Positions 34,509 to 44,300 of a stretch of DNA of 64,000 nucleotides are shown piece by piece. The DNA comes from Aquilonibacter sp963703325 (GTDB taxonomy: Bacteria > Vulcanimicrobiota > Vulcanimicrobiia > Vulcanimicrobiales > Vulcanimicrobiaceae). Position 1 is the first letter of the stretch, and every line of letters starts with the position of its first letter. The DNA is taken from contig OY969805.1 of NCBI GenBank assembly GCA_963703325.1, positions 2,108,001 through 2,172,000 on the forward strand, in the 5' to 3' direction. Made by a program: the position numbers and the translations under genes. The notes under the pieces are model-generated. The model had not been told where the DNA came from. It was given only the letters and a program-made list of their open reading frames with translations, and made no database searches.

Positions 34509-35060
34509 ATGAATAGCCGTCTTCCCTTAGAGAACGCTGATACCGTCAGCCTGGTGTGTGCGCTGTTGGTGCGCTTCCCCGAATTGGCTTCGATTCGCTC
34601 GATGCCGGCCGAGGGCAGCGTGCGGTTGACCTTTGCGCTGCGCGCTCGTCTCGATAAACGCGGGCAAGCGGCATTGGCGGATGCGATCGACGACCATATC
34701 CACGGCTACTTGTTGCTCGCGAAGGACGAGGTCCGTGCGCTGCGGGTTGAGTGCGAGGGTGACCGTTCCACCACGTTCGTACACGTTACCCGCGACACCG
34801 AGAGCTTCTCAAAGGAAGAGCTCGAACTGCTCGTCGCCCTTTTGCGGGCGCGGTATCCCGACGCGCTCGTGCGCAACCCGCTGCCGGAAGACCACCTCGA
34901 TGCGGATCCGGCAGCCCAGGACGAAGCCGCGCTCTACGCAATCGAGGCGTTGCGCGATCCGGCGCAATCCAAGAGTCTGGTCGGCTTTCGCGAAGAGGCT
35001 CGCGTGCTGGTTTACTTCTTGAAATCGCAACGGAAAGCAAAGGCCTCGTCTCGCCGCTAG
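34509..35060 (+). CDS. Hypothetical soluble protein upstream of ymdB
   Basis: A 183-residue soluble protein with no family I can name. It is acidic and mixed alpha/beta in appearance, with RLTFALRARLDKRGQAALAD, VECEGDRSTTFVHVTRDTES, and a C-terminal helix LVGFREEARVLVYFLKSQRK. ATG 34509 is chosen because the frame upstream is Arg-rich and overlaps the divergent gene. The phosphoesterase gene begins within about 20 nt of its stop, so the pair and the following PHP gene probably form one operon. Confidence 0.6.
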   Translation: MNSRLPLENADTVSLVCALLVRFPELASIRSMPAEGSVRLTFALRARLDKRGQAALADAIDDHIHGYLLLAKDEVRALRVECEGDRSTTFVHVTRDTESFSKEELELLVALLRARYPDALVRNPLPEDHLDADPAAQDEAALYAIEALRDPAQSKSLVGFREEARVLVYFLKSQRKAKASSRR

Positions 35061-35077
35061 AAACGCTCAATCTCCTA

Positions 35078-35851
35078 CTGATCGGTGACGTGGTTGGCTC
35101 GCCTGGCCGCGACACGCTCAAGCGCTGCCTCGCGCTGGTGCGCGACCAGTATCAGATTCACGCCTGCATCGCTAACGGCGAAAACGTCGCGGGGGGTTTT
35201 GGTTTGACGGCGCAGACGGCTGACGAGCTCTTTGAAACCGGCGTCGACTTCATAACCAGCGGCAATCACATCTTCGATAAGCGTGACTTCAAGACGTACT
35301 TGGACGCGAGCGACCGGGTGGTGCGGCCGGCCAACTATCCGCCGGGACTTCCGGGCAAGGGGCACGGCACGTTCGTTGCCGACGGCACGACCGTTGGCGT
35401 GCTCAACATCATGGGCCGCACCTTTATGCCGACGGTCGACGATCCATTTCGCTGTGCCGACGTGCTGATCGACGAGTTGCGCGCGGCCACACCGGTCGTG
35501 ATCGTCGATGTGCACGCCGAAGCAACCTCAGAGAAAGTCGCGCTCGCGCGCTTCCTAGACGGCCGCGCTTCCGCTATCTACGGCACGCATACCCACGTGC
35601 AAACGGCCGACGAGCAAATTTTACCGGGCGGGACCGCGTACATTACCGATCTCGGCATGACCGGACCGACCGACGGCGTTATCGGGATGGAACAGACGGC
35701 CGTGCTCGATCGCTTTCTTACCGGGCTATCGGAGCGATTCAGCGTGCAGAAGAGCGGCACCAAACAATTTTGCGCTGCAGTCGTGCGCGTCGACCGTGGC
35801 AGCGGACGTGCCACCGAGATCAAGCGCGTCTTTCTGCGCGGCATCGCGTGA
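35078..35851 (+). CDS. ymdB: YmdB-family metallophosphoesterase
   Basis: TIGR00282-type di-metal phosphodiesterase; Bacillus YmdB hydrolyses 2',3'-cyclic nucleotides and affects biofilm choice. Motifs are GDVVGSPGRD, ANGENVAGGFG, SGNHIFD and GTHTHVQTADE, which supply the metal ligands. The first recognised start, GTG 35090, would delete the Asp of GDVVG, a metal ligand. In-frame codons upstream include no ATG, GTG or TTG, so I propose CTG 35078 (257 residues). The gene overlaps the PHP gene by 4 nt (GTGA). Confidence 0.85.
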   Translation: MIGDVVGSPGRDTLKRCLALVRDQYQIHACIANGENVAGGFGLTAQTADELFETGVDFITSGNHIFDKRDFKTYLDASDRVVRPANYPPGLPGKGHGTFVADGTTVGVLNIMGRTFMPTVDDPFRCADVLIDELRAATPVVIVDVHAEATSEKVALARFLDGRASAIYGTHTHVQTADEQILPGGTAYITDLGMTGPTDGVIGMEQTAVLDRFLTGLSERFSVQKSGTKQFCAAVVRVDRGSGRATEIKRVFLRGIA

Positions 35852-36651
35852 TCGTCGATTTTCACAGCCACACGTCCGAAAGCGACGGCACGCTCAACCC
35901 GCAGGCGCTCGCCGATTTCATGGCCGAGCGCAAAGTCGAGGTCTTTTCGATCAGCGATCACGACACGATGAGCGCTTACGGTAAGTTCAAGCCGCCGCCG
36001 GATTCGCGAGTGGTCACCGGCGTCGAAATCAACACGACGTATCGCGGCAACGAAGTGCATTTGCTCGGCTACGGCATGCCCGCCGATTCCCCGGAATTGT
36101 TGACGATGATCGAGCACAACCGCGACGCGCGCCGCGTTCGTGCGCAACGGATGGTCGACCAGCTCCAGCGTGCCGGCTACGGCATCACCCTCAGCGAGGT
36201 ACTGCGCGAGGCGCCCGACGCCAAAGCTATCGGCCGGCCGCATGTCGCGAAAGCGCTCATCGCCAAGGGCATGGTGCCGGACATCGATTGGGCTTTTCGC
36301 AATTTGCTGCGCAGCGGTATGCCGGGCTACGTTCCGTCGCTGCACATCACGCCACACGAGGCCATCGAGCGGATCCGCGCCTCCGGCGGTGTCGCAGTTT
36401 TGGCACATCCGGGGCGGCTGAAGGATCGCATCTTGATCGACGAGCTTGCGCCGGTCGGACTGCAGGGTCTCGAGGTGTTCTATCCCCGCCACGACGCTGA
36501 CGACGTGCGAATGTTTCGCGACCTCGCGCAGCGCTACGGGCTCGTCATGACGGCCGGCGCCGATTTTCACGACATTCGCTACCATACGCGCGGCGTCGGG
36601 ATGGACGTCGACCGCGACGATATCGCGCCGTTTCTCGATTTAGTAATGTAA
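35848..36651 (+). CDS. PHP-domain phosphoesterase
   Basis: A 267-residue metal-dependent phosphatase of the PHP family, related to RNase AM/TrpH (YciV), which removes 5'-nucleotides or phosphates from 3'-phosphoadenosine-type substrates. Motifs are VDFHSHTSESDGT, ISDHDTMSAY, TGVEINT, VAVLAHPGR and TAGADFHDI, which supply the trinuclear metal ligands. The GTG start overlaps the ymdB stop. Pairing with YmdB suggests shared work on nucleotides or RNA ends. Confidence 0.9.
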   Translation: MIVDFHSHTSESDGTLNPQALADFMAERKVEVFSISDHDTMSAYGKFKPPPDSRVVTGVEINTTYRGNEVHLLGYGMPADSPELLTMIEHNRDARRVRAQRMVDQLQRAGYGITLSEVLREAPDAKAIGRPHVAKALIAKGMVPDIDWAFRNLLRSGMPGYVPSLHITPHEAIERIRASGGVAVLAHPGRLKDRILIDELAPVGLQGLEVFYPRHDADDVRMFRDLAQRYGLVMTAGADFHDIRYHTRGVGMDVDRDDIAPFLDLVM

Positions 36652-36691
36652 CTCAATTTCCGGGTAGAGGCGCCACCAGGCGCGTGTCAAA

Positions 36692-39600
36692 ATGCCTCTT
36701 ATGTCGAGACGCATTTCTTTTGCATTGATCGCATCGCTGATTGCGATCGCCGCGCTGCCCGCGGGCGCGCAATCTTCTGCCCCGACGACCCAAACGGTTC
36801 TGGGCGCGCTACGCTGGCGCAACATCGGTCCCGGCATCGGCGGACGATCCGTGGCGATCGATGCCGTACCCGGCGAGCCTTTTACGTTTTACTTCGGCGG
36901 TGTCGACGGCGGCGTGTGGCGCTCGACCAACTACGGTCTCACCTGGACGAATATCACCGACGGCGAACTCAACGCCTCCAACAGCATCGGCGCCCTCGCC
37001 GTCGCACCGTCGGAATCCCAAGATCATTTATGCCGGCACCGGCGAGGCCGACATTCGCAACACGTTCGTCACCGGCAACGGCATCTACAAGACGACCGAC
37101 GCGGGCAAGACGTGGCACTACACCGGACTCAAAGATACGCACACGATCGCCAAGATCGTCGTCGATCCGCACGATCCGAACGTCCTCTATGCCGCGTCGA
37201 TGGGTCACGTGTTTGCGAAGAATCCCGAGCGCGGCATCTTCAAGTCGATCGACGGCGGCGCGCATTGGAGCAAGGTGCTCTATATCGACGAAAATACCGG
37301 CGCCGGCGATCTGGTCATGGATGTTTCGCACCCAAAGACGCTTTATGCCGCAATGTGGCAAGCGCAGCGCAATCCTGGGCTGCTCGTCAGCGGCGGTCCC
37401 GGCAGCGGTCTCTATAAGACGATCGACGGCGGCGCGCACTGGAGGAAGATCTCCACCAATCCGGGCTTTGCGACCGGCATACTCGGCCGCATCGGCGTGA
37501 GCATCGCCGCGAGCGATCCCAAGGTCGTCTATGCAATCGTCCAGGCAAAAGACGGCGGCGTCTTTCGCTCGGATGACGGCGGTGCGCACTGGAAGCTCGT
37601 GAACAACAGCATGGAGATGCGGCAGCGAGCCTTCTACTATATGGCGATCTACGCCGATCCGAACGATCCAAATACGATCTACGTTCCCAATGCGCGCTTT
37701 TTCGTTTCGCACAACGGCGGCAAGAACTTCAGTCTGCTTCGGCCGCCGCACGGTGACAACCATACGGTCTGGATCGATCCGAAGAATTCGAAGATCATCC
37801 TGGAGGCCAACGACGGCGGAGCGACGGTTTCCACCGACGGCGGAGCGACCTGGAGCAGCGAGCACAATCAACTCACGGCGCAGTTTTACCGCGTTGCGCT
37901 CGACGATGCATTCCCGTTCAATGTCTATGGCGCCCAGCAAGACGAAGGATCGTTCGAAGGGCCGAGCGCTTCGGCAAATGGTTCGATCCTCACCAGCGAT
38001 TGGCGACGTACCGCGCTAGGAGAGAGCACGTTCATCGCACCGGAGCCCGGCAAGACGAGCGTCGATTACGGCAGCGGTTACTTCAGCATCATGGAACGGT
38101 ACGATCCCGCCGACGACCAGTACAAAAGCGTCAGTCCGTACCCGCTCTATCGCGAAGGTGCAAGCTCGGCGGAACTCGAGTATCGCCTCGCGTGGACGCA
38201 CCCGATTTTCTTCTCGCCGGTCAATCCAAAAGAGCTGCTCGTCGGTGCGCAATACGTGCTGAGCAGCACCGACGACGGGCAGACGTGGAAGAAGATTAGT
38301 CCTGATCTCACGCGCAACGATCCCGCGACGGAAGGCCCGAGCGGCGGTCCGATCGACGTTGACGCGTCCAGCGCCGAGATCTTTCCGTATGTCTCGGCAC
38401 TCGCCGTCTCTCCGCTTGACGGGGATGAGCTATGGGCCGGCTCGGCTGACGGCCTCGTGCATGTGACGATGAATCACGGCGCGAGTTGGACCGACATCAC
38501 ACCGCCCGAACTGCCGAAGTGGACGGAGATCACCTCGATCGAACCGTCGCACACCGACAAGGGCACCGCCTATCTGACGGCATCGAGTTATCAGTGGGAC
38601 GATTTCCGTCCGTACGTCTTGCGGACGACGGATTTCGGCAAGACGTGGACGCCTTTCGCCGATGGTATTCCGCAGGACGAGTACGTGTACACGGTGCGTC
38701 AAGATCCCAACGCCCCGAATCTTTTCTTCCTAACTACAAAGAGCACGGTCTATGTGAGCTTTGACGCTGCAGCGCACTGGCAGCCGCTTACACTCAACCT
38801 TCCCAACGTGCAGGTACGTGACATCGCGCTCGATGCGCGCGAAGGCAAAGTGGTCATCGCGACGCATGGCCGCTCGATGTGGGTGCTCGACAATTTGACG
38901 CTGCTCGAGCAGCTCGCCAATCCAGCGCCGGCAAGTGCGAACGGCGCCGTGCTCTACGCCCCGCAGCGCGCCTGGCTCACCCACGTCTATGGCGGTGGCT
39001 TCTTCGGCGGCAATGCGAACGCGGCGGGTAACGGCGAGAATCCACCGTTCGGCGCAACGGTGATCTTCTACATACCGAACTCCTACGACGGCAACACGCC
39101 GGCGACGCTCACGTTCAAAGATGCGTCGGGCAACGTGGTGCGGTCGTTCGCGCTTCACCGGAAGCGCGCGGGAGCGCCCGAGCCCCCGAGCGAGCGCTAC
39201 CACCCAACCGAAGATAAAGCGCGCGCGTACGCGCGTCTCACCGGCATCACGCCCGGGATGAACGCATTTCAGTGGGATCTTCGCTACCCTGATGCCATCG
39301 AAGTCACAGGCTTCGAGCCCTCCGGTTCGGGCGGCGGCCTCGACGATTCACTTCTCGGCCCACAGATCGTGCCGGGAAACTATACGGTGACACTCGACTA
39401 CGGCGGCGCGCAGAGCTCGCAACCCTTCGTCCTCGCGCTCGATCCTCGTGCGAGCGCGACGGCCGCGGATCTGGCAGCGCGCCGCGATCTCGGTTTGCAG
39501 ATCCACGCTGCACTCGATCGGCTCGACGCAGCGGTCAATGCGGCGATTGCCGCGCGCGCGAACGTTGCGCCCGGCAGCGCGGCCGCAGCCAAACTCGATG

Positions 39601-39821
39601 CGGCAATCGCTGCGGTCGTCGACATCGTGCATCCGCAGGCTGACGAAGGCTCGCTGCTGTACGAGTCGCGGCTGCGCAACTTCCTCGCATACCTCAACGC
39701 CGAGATCGATATCGGTTACGTGCGCCCAACCGCGGCGGAGTACACGGTGTTCGACAAGCTCAGCACCGACGCAACCAGCGCGGAGGCGAATCTCAAGGCT
39801 GCAACTAGCGCCGCGCATTAA
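36692..39821 (+). pseudogene. Frameshifted BNR/sortilin-like repeat exported protein
   Basis: Two frames together form one protein of about 1042 residues. Frame A (36692-37015) gives a signal peptide (MSRRISFALIASLIAIAALP then AGAQ) and the first BNR-like repeats (GGVDGGVWRSTNYGLTWTNI). Frame B from 37017 continues with PKIIYAGTGEADIRN, GIYKTTDAGKTWHY and further propeller repeats to the stop at 39821. Removing the T at 37016 restores a perfect SEPKIIYAGTGEA join. The C-terminus carries an Ig-like domain and an Ala-rich helical tail. Relatives are exported beta-propeller proteins often called glycosyl hydrolases, with no proven activity. It is either a disrupted gene or a sequencing or assembly error. 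Confidence 0.8.
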
Positions 39822-39830
39822 CCGCGGCGA

Positions 39831-40457
39831 TTAGGCCTTGGGCATCAGTCCGGCGTTGACGGCGCGGCGCACACGCGCGAGCAGTGCGGCGCCTTCACGT
39901 TCGTACCGTTCGAGCGCGTGACGTTGGGCTTCGATGGCGGCGATGTCGCGCATGAACTTGTGATTGATGCGCACGTTGTACGCGCACGCCATGAGTGCGG
40001 CGTGAGCAAATTCGCCCGCGCAGCCGATGTCGCTGATGAGGTTGGCGTTATTGAGATCGAGCGCGCTCTGCGTAAAACGCAACAGGTCGAGTGCGTTTTG
40101 CGCAACGGCGAGCGGTTCGGCTGCGGCGTGGGCGAGCGCGAGTTCGAGTGCCGCGCGGCGCGCATGCTTTTCGGAATCCGTCGCCTTTGGCATAGCTGTT
40201 GCCGCAACCACCCGATCGAAGGCGGCTTCGTCGCGCTCGCGAGAGCGTAGAAACTCGTCGCGCAACGCATCGGCTTGGGCGACGAGCTCAAGGGCAAGGT
40301 CGCGCTGTGCCGCGTACTTCGGGTTGGCCGAGCAGATTCGTCCAACCATCGCGACCAGCGACGCGCCGGCGGCTGCGACCATCGTCGCAGCGCTACCCCC
40401 GCCGGGGGTTGGCCATTCGCTGGCAAGCTGCGATAAGTATTCGGAGAGCGTTTCCAC
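39831..40457 (-). CDS. Formiminotransferase-cyclodeaminase-like (FTCD_C) protein
   Basis: A 208-residue all-helical protein matching the cyclodeaminase/cyclohydrolase domain that handles 5-formimino- or 5,10-methenyl-tetrahydrofolate. The N-terminal PTPGGGSAATMVAAAGASL (17-35) is the family mark, with LDLNNANLISDIGCAGEFAHA later. Without a fused formiminotransferase it may act as a methenyl-THF cyclohydrolase. The start is GTG at 40457. It diverges from ahcY and metK, both one-carbon genes, about 90 nt away. Confidence 0.85.
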   Translation of the reverse strand: METLSEYLSQLASEWPTPGGGSAATMVAAAGASLVAMVGRICSANPKYAAQRDLALELVAQADALRDEFLRSRERDEAAFDRVVAATAMPKATDSEKHARRAALELALAHAAAEPLAVAQNALDLLRFTQSALDLNNANLISDIGCAGEFAHAALMACAYNVRINHKFMRDIAAIEAQRHALERYEREGAALLARVRRAVNAGLMPKA

Positions 40458-40548
40458 GCCGGGGGCTTTCCCCGCCGGGCTCGAAAAGCTCCCCCTTCAG
40501 GCGCCATTGTGCGGCGCTTCCTACTTTCCGCCCCTGAGGAGTTCCATC

Positions 40549-41820
40549 GTGCCCGTCACGGAAAAGCTTGCTGGTGATGTCAAAGACCGCAGCTTGGCAG
40601 AGGCCGGCCGCTCGCGCATTGCGTGGGCCGGCGCGTACATGCCGGTGCTTGCCCAAATTCGCGACCGTTTCGAGATCGAAAAGCCGCTGCGGGGCGTGCG
40701 GATCGGCGCGTGCCTGCACGTGACGACCGAAACCGCGAACCTGATGCTGGCGCTACAAGCCGGCGGCGCGGAGATCGCGCTGTGCGCGAGCAACCCGCTT
40801 TCCACCCAGGACGATGTTGCCGCCGCGCTTTGCGAGTACGGCATTCCGACCTACGCGATCAAAGGCGAAAACAATGCGACCTACTATTCGCACATCGAAT
40901 CGGTGATTGCGACCAAGCCGCAGATGTCGATGGACGATGGTTGCGATCTCGTAACGCAGATTTACACCAAGCACAATCATTTGCTCAAAGATATGATCGG
41001 CGGCTGCGAAGAGACGACGACTGGCGTGATTCGCCTCAAGGCGATGGAGAAGGACGGCGTGCTGCCGTATCCGGTCATCGCGGTCAACAACGCGCTGACC
41101 AAGCACATGTTCGACAATCGCTACGGCACGGGACAGTCGACGCTCGACGGCATCATTCGTGCGACGAACGTGCTGCTTGCCGGGCGGAACGTCGTTGTCG
41201 TGGGTTACGGCTGGTGCGGCCGCGGTGTTGCGTCGCGTGCGGCCGGCATGGGTGCGCACGTCATCGTCACCGAAATCGATCCGCGTAAGGCGATTGAAGC
41301 GGTGATGGACGGCTATCAAGTGATGCCGATAAACGACGCTGCCAAGATCGGCGACATTTTCGTCACCGTCACCGGCAACTATCACGTGATCGCCGAGAGC
41401 CATTTCAAACTCATGAAAGATGGCGCGATCGTCTGCAACTCGGGCCACTTCAACGACGAGCTTGATCTCGAAGGCATCAAGCGCCTCGCGAAGGGCGTGA
41501 CGGTACCACGTGCATTCGTCGAACAGTACGAATTCCACGACGGGCGGAAGGTTTGTATTCTTGCCGATGGGCGTCTGGTGAATCTTGCCGCAGGCGAAGG
41601 CCACCCGGCGGCGGTGATGGATATGTCGTTTGCAAACCAAGCGATGGCGGCCGCACATTTGGCGAAAGACCACGCGAGCATGAAGAAACATGTCTACGAC
41701 GTTCCGGTCGAGATCGACGAAGAAGTCGCCAAACTCAAGCTGTCGTCGATGAACGTGGAGATCGATATATTGACGCCCGAGCAAGTGAAGTACATGGCGT
41801 CCTGGTCGGAGGGAACCTAG
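40549..41820 (+). CDS. ahcY: Adenosylhomocysteinase
   Basis: NAD+-dependent enzyme that hydrolyses S-adenosylhomocysteine to adenosine and homocysteine, keeping methyltransferases active. Motifs are HVTTETANLMLALQAGGAE, SMDDGCDLV, EETTTGVIRLKAME, NNALTKHMFDNRYG, the NAD loop GYGWCGRGVASRAAG and NSGHFNDELD. At 423 residues it lacks the about 40-residue insert of some bacterial forms. GTG 40549 is chosen, with GAGGAG 10 nt upstream; longer open frames upstream overlap the divergent FTCD_C gene. metK starts 2 nt after its stop. Confidence 0.96.
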   Translation: MPVTEKLAGDVKDRSLAEAGRSRIAWAGAYMPVLAQIRDRFEIEKPLRGVRIGACLHVTTETANLMLALQAGGAEIALCASNPLSTQDDVAAALCEYGIPTYAIKGENNATYYSHIESVIATKPQMSMDDGCDLVTQIYTKHNHLLKDMIGGCEETTTGVIRLKAMEKDGVLPYPVIAVNNALTKHMFDNRYGTGQSTLDGIIRATNVLLAGRNVVVVGYGWCGRGVASRAAGMGAHVIVTEIDPRKAIEAVMDGYQVMPINDAAKIGDIFVTVTGNYHVIAESHFKLMKDGAIVCNSGHFNDELDLEGIKRLAKGVTVPRAFVEQYEFHDGRKVCILADGRLVNLAAGEGHPAAVMDMSFANQAMAAAHLAKDHASMKKHVYDVPVEIDEEVAKLKLSSMNVEIDILTPEQVKYMASWSEGT

Positions 41821-41822
41821 TA

Positions 41823-43049
41823 GTGAGCGACTATCGTAGACTCTTTACCTCTGAGTCGGTGACCGAAGGCCATCCCGACAAGCTCGCCGACCAGATCTCC
41901 GATGCCGTGCTCGACGCGCTGCTCAAAGCAGATCCGTACTCGCGCGTCGCGGTCGAGACGTTCGCAATCACCGGCCAGATTCACATCGCCGGCGAAGTGA
42001 CGACCAAGACCTACATCGACATTCCACGCATCGTGCGTGAAACGATCGCCGAGATCGGTTATACCAAATCGGCGGTTGGCTTCGACGCCGAGACGTGTGG
42101 CGTGAGCGTCTCGATCGACGAGCAATCGCCCGACATTGCGATGGGCGTCGACCGGTCGCTCGAAGCCAAGGGCGGTCGCGATGACGAGTTCGAGCAGACC
42201 GGCGCCGGCGACCAAGGAATGATGTTCGGTTACGCGTGCCGTGAGACGGCAGAGCTCATGCCGCTGCCGATCGTGCTCGCCCACAATCTGACTCGTCATC
42301 TGGCCGCGGTCCGCAAGAACGGCGACATCCCGTACTTGCGCCCGGACGGTAAATCGCAGGTCACGGTGGAGTACGACGGCGATCGGCCGGTGCGTGTCGA
42401 CGCGGTCGTTATCTCGACCCAGCACGATCCGGACATTTCGCTCGAAGTGATTCGCAACGAAGTTACCGACAAGGTGATCAAACACGTCATTCCGCGCGCA
42501 ATGTTCGATAAGCATACGCGCATCTACGTCAATCCGACCGGCCGTTTCGTGATTGGCGGTCCCAAGGGCGACGCCGGTCTCACCGGTCGCAAGATCATCG
42601 CCGACACTTACGGCGGCATGGCTCGTCATGGCGGCGGCGCGTTTTCCGGCAAGGACCCGACCAAGGTCGATCGTTCGGCGGCGTACGCTGCGCGCTGGGT
42701 TGCAAAGAATGTCGTGGCGGCCGGGCTTGCCGATCGCTGCGAAGTGCAAGTCGCTTATGCGATCGGTGTGGCCGAACCGATGAGCGTATTCGTCGAGACC
42801 TTCGGCACCGCAAAGATCCCTGAGGAGCAGATCGCCAAGGCGATTACGCAAGTTTTCGACTTGCGTCCGGCGGCAATCATTCACTACCTCAATCTGCGTC
42901 GTCCGATCTACAAGCAGACCGCTGCCTACGGGCACTTCGGTCGTCCGGATCTCGATTTGCCGTGGGAGCGCCTCGACCGGGTCGATGCCTTGCGCAGCGC
43001 GACCGGTTTTACGGGTGAGGCCTTGCGCGTGCCGAACTTCGCACAATGA
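41823..43049 (+). CDS. metK: S-adenosylmethionine synthetase
   Basis: Makes S-adenosylmethionine from methionine and ATP. The 408-residue protein contains FTSESVTEGHPDKLADQISD, the ATP-binding TGAGDQGMMFGYA, the P-loop-like GGGAFSGKDPTKVDRSAAYA and IGVAEPMSVFVETFGT. The start is GTG 41823, immediately after the ahcY stop. The stop overlaps the next gene (ATGA). With ahcY and FTCD_C this forms a methyl-cycle locus. Confidence 0.97.
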   Translation: MSDYRRLFTSESVTEGHPDKLADQISDAVLDALLKADPYSRVAVETFAITGQIHIAGEVTTKTYIDIPRIVRETIAEIGYTKSAVGFDAETCGVSVSIDEQSPDIAMGVDRSLEAKGGRDDEFEQTGAGDQGMMFGYACRETAELMPLPIVLAHNLTRHLAAVRKNGDIPYLRPDGKSQVTVEYDGDRPVRVDAVVISTQHDPDISLEVIRNEVTDKVIKHVIPRAMFDKHTRIYVNPTGRFVIGGPKGDAGLTGRKIIADTYGGMARHGGGAFSGKDPTKVDRSAAYAARWVAKNVVAAGLADRCEVQVAYAIGVAEPMSVFVETFGTAKIPEEQIAKAITQVFDLRPAAIIHYLNLRRPIYKQTAAYGHFGRPDLDLPWERLDRVDALRSATGFTGEALRVPNFAQ

Positions 43050-43627
43050 ACATTTTGGCGGGGCTCGCGGCTTTGGTGCTCGCGGTCACAACCCTCCAGC
43101 AACCGACGACGCTCAAGGCGGGCACGCGGATTGCGTGTGTCATGGAAACCGCCGTGAATTCGAGCACGGCGTCGGCGGGCGACACGTTTAAACTGCGGGT
43201 GAACGATCCCGCGTTTCCGCAGCTTGCCGGAGCGGTTATTCATGGGCACGTGACGCACGTCTACCAACCGCATGGGCTCGAGCGCGCGGAGATCGCGTTC
43301 TTGTTCGACAACATCGTCTTCACGAGCGGGGCACGCGTGCCGATTCGCGCATTCGTCGTCTCGCGCAACGTCGTGCAGCGGACGGCCACGGGGCCAGGCG
43401 CACCGCTGCCGCCACCCGGGACGGTGAGTCTTCCAAATACGGTTGGGCCACCGAATCAATCGACAATGGTATGGTCGATGAATCTCAATCTCCACGGTCA
43501 AATCGCGCCGTCGACGACCGCGCAGACCGGAGGGTTCGCGTACGCGCCGGATCGGCGCAAACCGATCGTCGTGCAAGCAGGCACGCCGGTGACGCTCCAA
43601 CTCGCAAGCGACTTACAAACACCTTAG
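43046..43627 (+). CDS. Exported hypothetical protein, paralog of next gene
   Basis: A 193-residue protein with an N-terminal signal sequence (MNILAGLAALVLAVTTL) and a beta-rich body. The pattern LKAGTRIACVMETAVNSSTA then AGAVIHGHVTHVY resembles the C-terminal domain of VirB10/TrbI-like proteins and phage-tail LPS-type channels, but the similarity is only local. A Pro-rich loop (GPGAPLPPPGTVSLPN) divides it. Its ATG overlaps the metK stop by 4 nt, so it is expressed with a core metabolic enzyme, which is odd for an exported protein. Confidence 0.6.
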   Translation: MNILAGLAALVLAVTTLQQPTTLKAGTRIACVMETAVNSSTASAGDTFKLRVNDPAFPQLAGAVIHGHVTHVYQPHGLERAEIAFLFDNIVFTSGARVPIRAFVVSRNVVQRTATGPGAPLPPPGTVSLPNTVGPPNQSTMVWSMNLNLHGQIAPSTTAQTGGFAYAPDRRKPIVVQAGTPVTLQLASDLQTP

Positions 43628-43634
43628 AAACGAG

Positions 43635-43660
43635 CCCCGCGGAACTTACCCGCGGGGTTC
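43635..43660 (+). terminator. GC-rich hairpin after the first exported-protein gene
   Basis: CCCCGCGG (43635-43642) pairs perfectly with CCGCGGGG (43650-43657) around a 7-nt loop. It is followed by TTCTCG, a poor U-tract, so it may be a weak terminator or an attenuating or processing hairpin between the two paralogous genes. Confidence 0.5.
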
Positions 43661-43688
43661 TCGCGTTCGGAGGTGAAAAGGAGTAGCT

Positions 43689-44300
43689 ATGAGATTTCGA
43701 AATGGCTTGATGGCGCTCAGCCTGCTCGCTGCATTTGTCGGCTCGACGATCGTCACGTCCGCTCAGGAACAGTTGACGCTGTATCAGGGAGCTCAAATCA
43801 ACGCGCGCATGCGCAGCACGATCGACACGGGGAAAGCACACGTCGGCGACCGCTTTGTGATGGACGTCGTTCCGCCGTATCCCAGCGGCAACCCCGCCTT
43901 TCAGGGCGCGATCATCGCGGGCGAAGTGACGAGCGTGACGCCGGCCGGTCAAGGCCGCAAACCATCGATCGGCCTGCAATTCGATTACCTTCGCTTGGCC
44001 GACGGCAGCACGGTCGACATCTCGGCCACGATGACTGCGGATCAGCGCAAGCAAGAGCAGAAGAACGGCCTCAAGGTTGCGCTCACGACGCTCGGCGGCA
44101 TGCTCCTCGGCAACGCAATCGGTAAGACCATCTTCCACACCGGCGGTGGCGGCGTCGTCGGTGCAGCCGGCGGCTTGCTCTACGGCGTGAATGGGAAGTC
44201 GAACTTCACGTTGCCGCCGGGCTCGGATGTACAGATCACGCTCAATCAAACCGTCACGATCCGTCGCCAAGCGCCGAACTCACCAAACGGCAACCACTAG
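43689..44300 (+). CDS. Exported hypothetical protein with Gly-zipper helix
   Basis: A 203-residue exported protein with a signal peptide ending near TSAQEQ. The body QINARMRSTIDTGKAHVGDR ... GAIIAGEVTSV repeats the pattern of the previous gene, making them paralogs. It also carries a Gly-rich helical stretch (TTLGGMLLGNAIGKTIF, GGGGVVGAAGGLLYGV) like glycine-zipper membrane segments. GGAG at 43680-43683 precedes the ATG. The function is unknown; a channel or outer-membrane role is conceivable. Confidence 0.6.
   Translation: MRFRNGLMALSLLAAFVGSTIVTSAQEQLTLYQGAQINARMRSTIDTGKAHVGDRFVMDVVPPYPSGNPAFQGAIIAGEVTSVTPAGQGRKPSIGLQFDYLRLADGSTVDISATMTADQRKQEQKNGLKVALTTLGGMLLGNAIGKTIFHTGGGGVVGAAGGLLYGVNGKSNFTLPPGSDVQITLNQTVTIRRQAPNSPNGNH

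Noticed and set aside
40458..40548. A possible SAM or SAH riboswitch upstream of ahcY.
   Set aside because: The GC-rich leader has small hairpins, but I could not find the conserved core of any SAH or SAM riboswitch class.
41817..43046. A 409-codon minus-strand ORF opposite metK.
   Set aside because: It is a GC-rich shadow frame of metK, with His/Arg-rich composition and no family motif.
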